9,950 bases of DNA from an uncultured Bacillota bacterium (GCA_937874815.1 CALNBW010000478.1:1-9950); one strand, 5' to 3'; positions 1 to 6,211 are shown, counted from the stretch's first letter. Notes: generated from the sequence alone by a model not told the origin. Numbers and translations: made by a program.

Positions 1-21
1 TTGCTATCAAACTTCGCTACT

Positions 22-528
22 TTATTCATGTGATACTATATGTTGCGCCTTTAATACCTTAAGAGCTTCTGTATATGATCTTGCCCTTGCCACCAAGCAC
101 CTTCCGTCTATTGTACTGAAGCCACTATTACCTGCGCTTCTCTCAAAAAGAAGGACAACCATACGCCGAAAAGGGAACTCTGCCTGAAAACGGCCAAAAA
201 TGCACTCTGGGCCATCTTCTGGCCAGTAAATTAAGGCGGAACCATTGCCTGCGTCTTTCATAAATTGAATATCACTCATTCTATTAAAAGTTTCTGGGTA
301 TCCCGAGATAGTTATGCGTCCCGAAAATTGACAGTCAGTAAAGATGTTAATTCTATACCAACCATGTACATTAATTGTTCTATGCTCCAAGAAATCTTTA
401 TCATCCAGTTTGATTTCAACAGCCGGAACAGAAAACCTGACTGGTATCGGGATAATAAACGTTAGCAGTATAAGAAATATGAGAATATCCTTGATCCAGG
501 TGGTTAACTTTACCCTATTTTCCATCAT
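22..528 (-). CDS. Small membrane-anchored protein, paralog A (function unknown)
   Basis: I do not recognise a family. The 168-residue product has a charged N-terminus, one hydrophobic segment at about residues 12-30 (WIKDILIFLILLTFIIPIPV) and a soluble part of about 135 residues, so it is probably a single-pass protein with its bulk outside the membrane. Three cysteines (C66, C109, C144) have counterparts in the paralog at 671-1171, so a disulfide is possible. I chose the first of two adjacent ATG codons at 528 because an AAGGGGGAAG ribosome binding site lies 5-6 bases upstream. A longer reading to 549 needs a TTG and would include that site. The first 60 residues are about 90 percent identical to paralog B and the middle differs strongly. 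No promoter could be assigned with confidence. The open frame, ribosome binding site and conserved copy make a real gene likely. Confidence 0.8.
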   Translation of the reverse strand: MMENRVKLTTWIKDILIFLILLTFIIPIPVRFSVPAVEIKLDDKDFLEHRTINVHGWYRINIFTDCQFSGRITISGYPETFNRMSDIQFMKDAGNGSALIYWPEDGPECIFGRFQAEFPFRRMVVLLFERSAGNSGFSTIDGRCLVARARSYTEALKVLKAQHIVSHE

Positions 529-573
529 AGCTTCCCCCTTACGCCGCAATATGGCAAAATGCTGTAGTGGCGT

Positions 574-589
574 TGGTCAAAACTGACCA
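574..589. repeat. Short inverted repeat upstream of paralog A
   Basis: TGGTCA and TGACCA form a perfect 6-bp inverted repeat around AAAC, 46 bases upstream of the paralog A start. The matching region of paralog B, now at 3955-4005 beyond the insertion sequence, keeps a partly similar block (AACTGATCATC). It could be an operator, but the sequence alone does not show this. Confidence 0.35.
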
Positions 590-670
590 TCACGTTAGAA
601 ACCTTGGAAGGGTCATAGTGTGAGTCAGGTTGTTCAGATTCTGAAGTGGGAAGGATCAAATCTCGCTATC

Positions 671-1171
671 TTACTTATGCGATACAATATTGTACGCCTT
701 TAATACCTTAACAGCTCCTTCGTATGATTTTGCCCTTGCAACTAGGCACCTTCCGTTTCTGCTACTGAAGCTACCACCGTCTTCTTTTCTTTCAAAAACA
801 GCTATAGCTATACGCCGGAAAGCGAACCCTGCATGAAAATCACCAAAACAGCATCGTGTGCCGTCTTCCAACTTGTATACCAAGGGGCATCCCTGATCTG
901 CATCAACCTCAATCTCCGTCATCCTATTAAGCGTCTCTGGATAACCGAAAATGATTATCCGTCCCCAAAATCGACAGGGGGAAAAGATACTAATTTTGTA
1001 CCATCCTCGTACAGCAATTGTTCTATGCTCAAGAAAATCCTTATCGCCTAGTTTAATTTCAACTGCAGGAACAGAAAATCTAACTGGCACCGGGATAATA
1101 AACGTTAATAGAGCAAGGAATATGAGAATATCCTTTATCCAGGTGGTTAACTTTACCCTGTTTTCCATCAT
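671..1171 (-). CDS. Small membrane-anchored protein, paralog B (function unknown)
   Basis: This is a tandem copy of the gene at 22-528. The product has 166 residues, the same membrane segment at about 12-30, and conserved blocks around residues 31-60, the GYPET motif near 76-80, FRR near 118-120, and the C-terminal GRCLVARA and KVLKA. Residues about 84-140 differ strongly from paralog A. The start is the first of two adjacent ATGs, preceded by the same AAGGGGGAAG ribosome binding site. The TTG-initiated extension to 1192 is less likely because it would contain that site. An IS21 element ends only 23 bases upstream of the start. The gene keeps its ribosome binding site but has lost its native upstream DNA. 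It lies co-directionally after istB, so any expression now depends on read-through from the element or a promoter formed at the junction. The reading frame is intact. Confidence 0.78.
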   Translation of the reverse strand: MMENRVKLTTWIKDILIFLALLTFIIPVPVRFSVPAVEIKLGDKDFLEHRTIAVRGWYKISIFSPCRFWGRIIIFGYPETLNRMTEIEVDADQGCPLVYKLEDGTRCCFGDFHAGFAFRRIAIAVFERKEDGGSFSSRNGRCLVARAKSYEGAVKVLKAYNIVSHK

Positions 1172-1189
1172 AGCTTCCCCCTTACGCCA

Positions 1190-1194
1190 CAATA
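1190..1194. repeat. Target site duplication, left copy (CAATA)
   Basis: CAATA directly abuts the TG end of the IS21 element and is repeated exactly on the other side at 3950-3954. IS21-family transposition makes short target duplications, commonly 4-8 bp. Removing the element and one copy rebuilds a sequence closely matching the region upstream of paralog A at 541-567. Confidence 0.85.
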
Positions 1195-1287
1195 TGCATA
1201 CTGCGGCTCTGGAGAACCACTAGTACGGTTGTAGTTGAGCCACTGTCACGGGCAAAATGAGCCATGGTCACGGTTTAAGTGAGCCAG
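1195..1287 (+). repeat. IS21 left end: four tandem terminal repeat units
   Basis: Reading inward, the units end at 1220 (AGAACCAC, diverged), 1243 (TGAGCCAC), 1265 (TGAGCCAT) and 1287 (TGAGCCAG), a period of 22-23 bp. Each unit has a CGG-containing core such as GTACGGTT or GTCACGGTT. The same order occurs, inverted, at 3857-3949. In the IS21 family such sites bind the IstA transposase. Confidence 0.85.
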
Positions 1288-1350
1288 CCAGTTTTGTCGC
1301 GAACCCTTGAAGGTAACGGTCGGCCATGCTACTATGGTGTTGCTTTTACT

Positions 1351-1476
1351 CCCCCGCAGGATAGGGCAACGCTGAGGAGCGACCTGAGCGGCGCGGGAGG
1401 TTTGGCAGAGGGATGATGCGGGATAGCGTCATCCCTTTTCATCCCTCTGGAAAACCAAAGCGATAAACCTCGGGGG
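1351..1476. other. Structured non-coding tail of the insertion sequence
   Basis: No gene lies between istB and the left repeats. The stretch can fold into a large imperfect structure. CCCCCG at 1351-1356 pairs with CGGGGG at 1471-1476, GAGGTTT at 1397-1403 pairs with AAACCTC at 1465-1471 (sharing one base with the previous stem), and CAGAGGGATGA at 1406-1416 pairs perfectly with TCATCCCTCTG at 1439-1449. GGGATGA at 1410-1416 can instead pair with TCATCCC at 1429-1435, so two hairpins compete for one arm. The function is unknown. It may limit transcription leaving istB or be a passive part of the element. Confidence 0.5.
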
Positions 1477-1478
1477 CG

Positions 1479-1497
1479 GTGGGGGCAGAGCCCCCAC
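1479..1497 (-). terminator. Hairpin directly after istB
   Basis: GTGGGGGC (1479-1486) and GCCCCCAC (1490-1497) form a perfect 8-bp stem with an AGA loop, starting three bases past the istB stop codon on the minus strand. There is no T-run after it, so it may be only a partial terminator or may stabilise the 3' end of the transcript. It would reduce read-through from the insertion sequence into paralog B. Confidence 0.45.
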
Positions 1498-1500
1498 ATC

Positions 1501-2253
1501 CTAGCGTTCGTCGCTTGGGATGCCTTTACGGTTTCGCATGGAGTCTTTGCCGTCTATAATAATGGTATAGGAATCATGTACAATCCGGTCTAATATAGCA
1601 TCAGCCAGAGTTTCTTGCCCTATCTTAGCGTGCCACCCCGCCGGTGCAAAGTGAGAACTGAAGATAGTTGACGCTCTTTTGTGCCTGGCCTCAATGATCT
1701 CCAGCAAATCCCTAGCCTCGCTTTCGTTGAGCGGAAGCAGAAGCCATTCATCAATGATGAGCAGGCTGTATTTCTTGTATTGATTCATTATCTTACGATA
1801 GGTTCCCTCGCTACGAGCTACAGCTAGATCAAGCAGGAGCTCTGGCAATCGAATGTACTTCGTGGTATAGAAGTTTCGGCAAGCAGCTATACCAAAAGCG
1901 CATGCCATGTAGGTTTTGCCCGCACCAGAAGCCCCAAGGATAATGATGTTACGACGGTCACCGATGTAATTGCAGGTGGAAAGCCTGGTGATTAGCTGCT
2001 TATCCAGCTTGCGATCCGCATGGTATTCAATGTCTTCAATGCAGGCCTGCGAGTGATGTAACTCCGCCTGTCTGATCAACCGTGTTAAGCGGTTATTCTT
2101 TCTTCTAGCCCACTCCGCGTCGACCAATAGGCCGAATCTCTCCTCAAAGGAGAGGGAGTCAAACGACTGATCCTGCGTCTGATGGTTAAACTGCTCGGCC
2201 ATCGCTGAAAGGCGCATCTCCAACAGCTTCTGTACAGTAACTGCATTTAACAT
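1501..2253 (-). CDS. istB: IS21-family transposition helper ATPase IstB
   Basis: IstB is the AAA+ ATPase partner of the IstA transposase; it uses ATP to select and remodel target DNA. The 250-residue product has the normal family length. It shows Walker A GASGAGKT at 107-114, Walker B LLIIDE at 164-169, a sensor-like TIFSSHF at 196-202, and the conserved ADAILDRIVH at 217-226 with a candidate arginine finger R223. The N-terminal 70 residues form the helical region typical of the family. The ATG at 2253 overlaps the istA stop codon (ATGTTAA), so translation is probably coupled. Nothing suggests damage. Confidence 0.96.
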   Translation of the reverse strand: MLNAVTVQKLLEMRLSAMAEQFNHQTQDQSFDSLSFEERFGLLVDAEWARRKNNRLTRLIRQAELHHSQACIEDIEYHADRKLDKQLITRLSTCNYIGDRRNIIILGASGAGKTYMACAFGIAACRNFYTTKYIRLPELLLDLAVARSEGTYRKIMNQYKKYSLLIIDEWLLLPLNESEARDLLEIIEARHKRASTIFSSHFAPAGWHAKIGQETLADAILDRIVHDSYTIIIDGKDSMRNRKGIPSDER

Positions 2254-3782
2254 GTTGGTTCACCACTGTAGTACCTAGAGCCTCTAACAAAGCCATGTTC
2301 GGAAGGCAGCACTTTGGGTTCTGCAGAAAGCAAATCCTGGCCAGATTTAAGAATGGCCTGTATGCTTCTAACATTCGGACGCGGCGTATAGGTGAGAGCT
2401 CTTTCGCATGCTGCCTCCAGGCGCTCTGCTGAGTATTTTTCAAGCAGCTTATGCAACGCCATACAGCTGCGGTAACCCTGTTGCTCGACCTTATGCCCAG
2501 CTAGAATAGCGGCTACCGCTACTTCAGTATGAGGTCCAACGTCCTTTGCCCATAGTAAAAAACGTTCAGCATTCCATGCTGTGTACTCGCGGTGTTCTTC
2601 TGGCATATGCTCGGGCAGAGTCCGGTATTGCCCCTCTTTACCAGATAGCCTTACATGGGAGCAAATACGGTTGTTTTGAAAAAACACTTCTACTACAGTT
2701 CGAGTTACTCGCACGTCAACCCTATGCTTGATGAACTCATAAGGCACGCTGTAGAACATACCGCTTACGGAGATGTGGTAGTTAAACTGAACAGTAGCGG
2801 TTTTCCATACGGCCAGCTCATAGTGAGTCTTTGGCAGTGGCAAGAGTAGTGCTTGTTCTTCTTCCAGAAAGACACTCAGCCTGCTTCCGGGTTTCTTCTG
2901 AAATGGTTTAGCGTTAAATTCCGCCAACTTCTCTGCTATGGCCTGATTTAGTTCCGCAAAAGAGAAAAATTTCTGCTGACGAATTGCTGCCAGAATCCAG
3001 GTGGAGATGATACCCACAACTCCCTCTACGTTCGGCTTATCCTTAGGGTGTCTGACTCTTGCCGGCAAGATAACTGTGTCATAGTGCTCGGCCATCTCCT
3101 GGTAGGCTCGATTAATGATTGGTGTATCCCACGAGGGTTTCTGAATCCCGGTTTTCAGGTTATCCGGAACTAGCATGCGAGTTACACCGCCGAAAAATTT
3201 GAAGGCGTTTACATGTGCTGCGATCCAACACTCCTGATTTTGCGAAGGGAACGCTTCCACATAAGCATATTGACTACTAGATAATGCTGCCACAAACACA
3301 TACGCTGGGATGTCTTCCCCCGTGTCCGTGTCAACTAGATGCGCTGTCTGACCAGCCCAGTCCACTTCCATTTGTTCGCCCGGTTTCCGCTCAATGTGCA
3401 TGGTTGCCTTTGTTTTCTGGGCGAATTCGCGGTAGTAAAGGCAGAACTGGGTGTACATTAACGGCATTTCGCCTTGATAGCGGCATTCCTCGCAGTACTC
3501 ATTCCATAGCAGGCTTAATGTGACGCCACTTTTGGCCATCTCGCGATGCACGTATTCGTAGTCTGGGCGTTTTCGTAACGGCGGTATAGCCGTGGTAGTA
3601 AAAAACAGGTCGTGTAGCTCTCCGTTGGTCATGTCTTTGGTAAGAGGCCATTCTACACCCACTTCCGTGGCGCGTTTGAGTACCTTAGCGACAGTGTTCC
3701 GCGAGCAGTCGCAGTTCAGGGCGATACGCCGCTGACTGAAACCCTGGCTACTCAATCTTAGAATCTCCCGGTAGTCGTTCAC
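2247..3782 (-). CDS. istA: IS21-family transposase IstA
   Basis: IstA is the DDE integrase-type enzyme that cuts and joins the ends of the element. The 511-residue product begins with a resolvase-like helix-turn-helix (residues about 3-38, SQRRIALNCDCSRNTVAKVL). The catalytic core follows, with D141 (MEVDWAGQ), D207 (LVPDNLKTGI) and E253 (KPNVEGVVG), all present at the expected spacing. A beta-rich C-terminal region comes next (SGMFYSVPYEF and similar). The start is GTG at 3782 with AAGGGGG about eight bases upstream. It overlaps istB by seven bases. Length and motifs are those of an intact member. Confidence 0.96.
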   Translation of the reverse strand: MNDYREILRLSSQGFSQRRIALNCDCSRNTVAKVLKRATEVGVEWPLTKDMTNGELHDLFFTTTAIPPLRKRPDYEYVHREMAKSGVTLSLLWNEYCEECRYQGEMPLMYTQFCLYYREFAQKTKATMHIERKPGEQMEVDWAGQTAHLVDTDTGEDIPAYVFVAALSSSQYAYVEAFPSQNQECWIAAHVNAFKFFGGVTRMLVPDNLKTGIQKPSWDTPIINRAYQEMAEHYDTVILPARVRHPKDKPNVEGVVGIISTWILAAIRQQKFFSFAELNQAIAEKLAEFNAKPFQKKPGSRLSVFLEEEQALLLPLPKTHYELAVWKTATVQFNYHISVSGMFYSVPYEFIKHRVDVRVTRTVVEVFFQNNRICSHVRLSGKEGQYRTLPEHMPEEHREYTAWNAERFLLWAKDVGPHTEVAVAAILAGHKVEQQGYRSCMALHKLLEKYSAERLEAACERALTYTPRPNVRSIQAILKSGQDLLSAEPKVLPSEHGFVRGSRYYSGEPTC

Positions 3783-3807
3783 CTTTTGTCCCCCTTAAGA
3801 ATGTAGT

Positions 3808-3828
3808 TCTGTTGCTGTAGACAACAGA
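3808..3828 (-). promoter_or_regulatory. Hairpin in the istA leader
   Basis: TCTGTTG (3808-3814) and CAACAGA (3822-3828) form a perfect 7-bp stem with a 7-base loop, about ten bases upstream of the istA ribosome binding site on the minus strand. Some insertion sequences use leader hairpins to stop outside transcripts from being translated as transposase. That role is only an inference here. Confidence 0.35.
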
Positions 3829-3856
3829 TACTCCCATTCTAAAGGAAACACAGCTG

Positions 3857-3949
3857 CTGGCTCACGAAGGCCGTGAAGGTGGCTCATTTTAACCGCGGGC
3901 GTGGCTCAAATTAACCGTACTGCTTGCTCAATCTGACCCGTAATACTCA
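3857..3949 (-). repeat. IS21 right end: four tandem terminal repeat units
   Basis: Read inward from 3949 on the minus strand, units end in TGAGCAAG (3930-3923), TGAGCCAC (3908-3901), TGAGCCAC (3886-3879) and TGAGCCAG (3864-3857), with exact 22-bp spacing. The cores GTACGGTT, CGCGGTT and TCACGG match those of the left end. The outermost bases read TGAGTATTACGG, against TGCATACTGCGG on the left. Confidence 0.88.
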
Positions 3950-3954
3950 CAATA
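3950..3954. repeat. Target site duplication, right copy (CAATA)
   Basis: This is an exact copy of 1190-1194 directly outside the right terminal CA of the IS21 element. Confidence 0.85.
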
Positions 3955-4005
3955 CGGCAAGACGCTGTAGCAATTAAGCTTCTTAGCCAGGAACTGATCA
4001 TCTAA
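3955..4005. repeat. Displaced upstream region of paralog B
   Basis: CGGCAAGACGCTGTAG at 3955-3970 matches TGGCAAAATGCTGTAG at 552-567 upstream of paralog A (3 mismatches in 16). A weaker match follows, AACTGATCATC against AACTGACCATC. It is the natural upstream DNA of paralog B, moved 2.76 kb away by the insertion sequence. Confidence 0.75.
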
Positions 4006-4299
4006 TCTGGGTACCTAGCCATCTCCTCTATCTATATATCTCTGTCCAGCAGCGAAATGTGACACTTGCATTGCCTTTTTTTCATGCGCCTACAAATACA
4101 ATCGCTATATGCTGATAGCAGAACGGGCAGAAGCGTGCCTAAGGGTTTACTTTTCTTGATTGCCGCAGTATGTATTTACATTTTACCACATACAGGTATC
4201 CGATGCTCAAGGCCACTCCTGCGGAAGGCCGTCCTCCGCCATACAACATGCCTACGCCCTTCTACCTACATATCCCTTGTAGACTACAGAATGATATTG
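4006..4299. other. Stretch without a convincing gene
   Basis: The plus-strand frame open from 4066 gives an ordinary, uncoded-looking peptide with no ribosome binding site. The stretch contains TATCTATATATC-type AT-rich sequence near 4028-4040 and an imperfect hairpin at 4221-4239 (GCGGAAGG and TCCTCCGC). A weak promoter-like TTTACA is seen near 4176, but without a good -10 partner. Nothing else can be supported. Confidence 0.5.
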
Positions 4300-4498
4300 A
4301 TGGACAATTTCATATGGGATTTTGTCGCTGACCCATTAGCTCATCAGGAGAACCCTGACGCTCGATTCTGGAACTGGCTGATGAACTAGGCATTAGCCTG
4401 GGGCTGCTTGCCGTAAGCGAGTCCAGAGGGCAAGGGAAAGATTTAGGGCGCAGTATGATCGAGAGATAGCACAAGTAGAAGAAAATAAAAGAAGATAG
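4300..4498 (+). pseudogene. Frameshifted sigma-70 region-4-like helix-turn-helix gene
   Basis: Three plus-strand frames join into one helix-turn-helix protein of about 66 residues. The first frame reads MDNFIWDFVADP then HQENPDAR (4300-4365). The second reads ILELADELGIS (4365-4397). The third reads PGAACRKRVQRARERF, then RAQYDREIAQVEENKRR, with a TAG stop at 4496-4498. ELGIS followed by PGAA, then KRVQRARERF, is the classic recognition-helix pattern of sigma-70 region 4.2. Each joint needs one extra base (near 4364 and near 4397), as if two single bases were lost. No sigma region 2 was found upstream, so the original may have been a short region-4-only protein or a truncated ECF sigma factor. 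It ends just before the anti-sigma-like gene at 4555, the usual arrangement for such pairs. A sequencing error could also cause the frameshifts. The N-terminal limit (4300 or 4291) is uncertain. Confidence 0.7.
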
Positions 4499-4554
4499 AT
4501 AGGGTGTCACAAAACACGCTCAATCTCGGATATATAGGTAGGGGGGTTGATGCT

Positions 4555-5424
4555 ATGCAGGCAAGGGACCAGGAATTCTACAAGGAGCGCTTTGCTCGAC
4601 TGGAAATTGCGCAACTAGAGGAGCTACTAAAGCAGGATTGGCAAGCGGATGGCGGCCTTTTGAACGCTGAACAGACTTTAGCTATCCTAGAGATAATTGA
4701 GGAGAAAAAGCCTTCGGAAGTGAGTGAAGCGGAAATAGAGGCGGGCTGGCAGTCTTTCCTGACTCACTATCTGCCTCTGCTGGATACCGGCGAAACTCTT
4801 TATGAGGACACCACCATTAAGGCGAAATCTACTAGGAGGCGCTTTGCGCTGCCTAGGCTTACGTGGGCTGCGGCCATACTGGCAGTGTTCATCCTGTCGT
4901 CTTCCCTGTTTGCTTATCAAGTCTGTGGCTACAACGTCTGGGAGAATATCGCCCAGTGGACGGCAGAAATTTTCCGGCTGAAAGCCCCAATTGTGCCTAA
5001 TGGGAACCTTGGGGAAGATCTGTTTCCAGATGTGACAGACCCTAGGCTGCAACCACTATATTCGGCAATGCAGGAATTAGAGATACCGACAACTTTGGCC
5101 CCAACTTGGATTCCCGACCGCTTCGCTGGGCCGGCGATAGTTGAGACATCTACTGCCCCATTTAAAGGGGTAATAACTGGCTTTATCGAGGATCAGGAAA
5201 CGCTGTTGCTTATCTTTGATTACATTACCGACGCTGACACTATGTATGAAAAGGACGCCTTTCCTATCACTTCTCGGCGAATCAACGGCGTCACCTACTA
5301 CTTCATGTCCAACAACGCGCAGAATCGAGTTGTCTGGTCAGTCAACCAGTACGAGTGCTCAATTAACGGGAACGTAACTTACGAAGAGCTAGAACAGATG
5401 GTACTATCTATTTATGAAAGGTAG
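4555..5424 (+). CDS. Anti-sigma-like membrane protein with C-terminal DUF4367-type domain
   Basis: The 289-residue product has a charged N-terminal cytoplasmic part of about 100 residues (EFYKERFARLEIAQLEELL), one membrane segment at about 102-121 (LTWAAAILAVFILSSSLFAY) and an outer C-terminal region. Residues about 168-289 resemble DUF4367: P-T-LAPTWIP, a strand-rich centre, RRINGVTYYFMSNN and a final EELEQMVLSIYE. Proteins of this layout in Firmicutes are usually encoded after an ECF sigma factor and act as membrane-bound anti-sigma or sensor proteins. No zinc-finger HxxxCxxC motif is seen. I chose ATG 4555 because of the AGGGGGG ribosome binding site eight bases upstream. A GTG at 4504 would add 17 residues. 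Its presumed partner, the gene at 4300-4498, is frameshifted. The specific role is inferred from architecture and neighbourhood. Confidence 0.75.
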   Translation: MQARDQEFYKERFARLEIAQLEELLKQDWQADGGLLNAEQTLAILEIIEEKKPSEVSEAEIEAGWQSFLTHYLPLLDTGETLYEDTTIKAKSTRRRFALPRLTWAAAILAVFILSSSLFAYQVCGYNVWENIAQWTAEIFRLKAPIVPNGNLGEDLFPDVTDPRLQPLYSAMQELEIPTTLAPTWIPDRFAGPAIVETSTAPFKGVITGFIEDQETLLLIFDYITDADTMYEKDAFPITSRRINGVTYYFMSNNAQNRVVWSVNQYECSINGNVTYEELEQMVLSIYER

Positions 5425-5425
5425 T

Positions 5426-5458
5426 AAAAACGCTATAGCACTATGGCAGCGTAGTTTT
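5426..5458 (+). terminator. Weak hairpin terminator after the anti-sigma-like gene
   Basis: ACGCT (5430-5434) pairs with AGCGT (5448-5452), with a short inner ATA/TAT extension, and TTTT follows at 5455-5458. It begins just after the stop codon. The stem is short, so this is a tentative call. The rest of the gap to 5571 holds only a second hairpin, CCAGGCCG/CGGCTTGG at 5531-5547, with no T-run. Confidence 0.4.
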
Positions 5459-5571
5459 CCCGGGCATTGTTAACCCACCCCTTCAAGGTGCGACAGCCAT
5501 AGACAAAAGGCTAACACAATGATTGCTAGCCCAGGCCGACGGCTTGGTAACATCACACTGCTGCACTTCTG

Positions 5572-6153
5572 CTACCATCGGCACTTGACTAAGGGTGGAT
5601 GCATCTCGTACCGATATGAATCGTATCGTACTAACGAGAACGGGAAACCCATAAATGAAAAATCCAGCTGAATCCTCGGCCTAAAGTAGCTTGGCAATTC
5701 AATTTTGGCTGCATTTTCAACAAGTCTTAACTGAACAAGAGCGTATTTTCCGTCAAGAAATCTAGCCTTTTGGACATCCATTGGACCATATTTTGATATA
5801 TCAATGCTGCCTACATTACTAAAGCCCTGCCGAAACATTTTCTTTAGGACCCAACTATCTACCTGCTCAAAACGCGGATCACTATACTCAACTGCGTGCC
5901 ATTCAACAAACCTATCCCAAAACGCAGGTTTGCCCCCATTGAAGTACACAGAGATAGGGGCTAATTGTTGCTCAGTTTCAAAATCCGGGTCTTTTTCTGG
6001 CGACCAACTGCTCATAAAAGATGGAACACTAACTATTGATGTGCGGAAGTAGCTAACCAAAGAATATGTCATTCCCGTCGCAAGGCCGCCGATGATAAAC
6101 GCCGCTAGCACAAAGAGCACTTTTCTTCTTTTAGTCACACTCATTGCCCCCAT
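5572..6153 (-). CDS. Membrane-anchored protein of unknown function
   Basis: I do not recognise a family. The 193-residue product has a basic N-terminus (TKRRK), one strongly hydrophobic segment at about residues 12-34 (VLFVLAAFIIGGLATGMTY) and an outer part of about 155 residues rich in aromatic residues, with motifs such as FNGGKPAFWDRF and DSWVLKKMFRQGF. The layout recalls the two paralogs at 22-1171, but I see no clear sequence similarity. The frame stays open upstream to 6408, but that part crosses the divergent gene at 6314 and a promoter, so I place the start at ATG 6153 with AAAGGA four bases upstream. ATG 6144 with GGGGG close by is the alternative. A perfect TATAAT lies about 55 bases upstream of the start. 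It is probably a single-gene transcription unit. Confidence 0.72.
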   Translation of the reverse strand: MGAMSVTKRRKVLFVLAAFIIGGLATGMTYSLVSYFRTSIVSVPSFMSSWSPEKDPDFETEQQLAPISVYFNGGKPAFWDRFVEWHAVEYSDPRFEQVDSWVLKKMFRQGFSNVGSIDISKYGPMDVQKARFLDGKYALVQLRLVENAAKIELPSYFRPRIQLDFSFMGFPFSLVRYDSYRYEMHPPLVKCRW

Positions 6154-6205
6154 TCTATCCTTTCTTGCTCGTGGCTTTTCAATCCCGCTATAACTCCACT
6201 TAGAT

Positions 6206-6211
6206 ATTATA
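6206..6211 (-). promoter_or_regulatory. Minus-strand -10 element (TATAAT) for the gene at 5572-6153
   Basis: A perfect TATAAT is read on the minus strand 53 bases upstream of ATG 6153. No good -35 hexamer sits at the normal spacing (AACAAG at 17 bp), so the promoter may be weak or activator-dependent. Confidence 0.45.

Larger units (their letters stand above)
1195..3949 (-). mobile_element. Complete IS21-family insertion sequence
   Basis: The element is 2,755 bp, starts with TG and ends with CA, and is flanked by CAATA repeats. It carries istA and istB in the usual overlapping order, both on the minus strand. Each end has a series of about 22-bp units ending in TGAGCCA or a variant, the expected multiple transposase binding sites of this family. 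It is somewhat longer than most members, partly because of an approximately 210-bp non-coding tail between istB and the left repeats that is rich in hairpins. Both genes are open and their key catalytic residues are present, so the element may still be active. The exact ends come from aligning the two ends by eye. Confidence 0.9.

Noticed and set aside
833..1223. Plus-strand open frames across the paralog genes (also 265-586)
   Set aside because: Both paralogs show similar antisense frames simply because the coding strand is duplicated. None has a ribosome binding site or a plausible protein.
1195..1290. Regular 22-bp repeats as a small CRISPR or iteron array
   Set aside because: The same units appear inverted at 3857-3949 around istAB, with no spacers of CRISPR type. 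They are IS21 terminal binding sites.
4066..4389. Plus-strand open frame of 107 codons as a gene
   Set aside because: There is no ribosome binding site at the start and no recognisable protein in its first two thirds. Only its last part (from about 4300) fits, as the first piece of the frameshifted sigma-like gene.
4368..4460. Reading LLAVSESRGQGKDLGRSMIER as a GNAT acetyltransferase motif
   Set aside because: It looks like the acetyl-CoA binding motif, but the neighbouring frame over the same bases gives the far better helix-turn-helix pattern PGAACRKRVQRARERF plus a natural C-terminus just before the anti-sigma-like gene.
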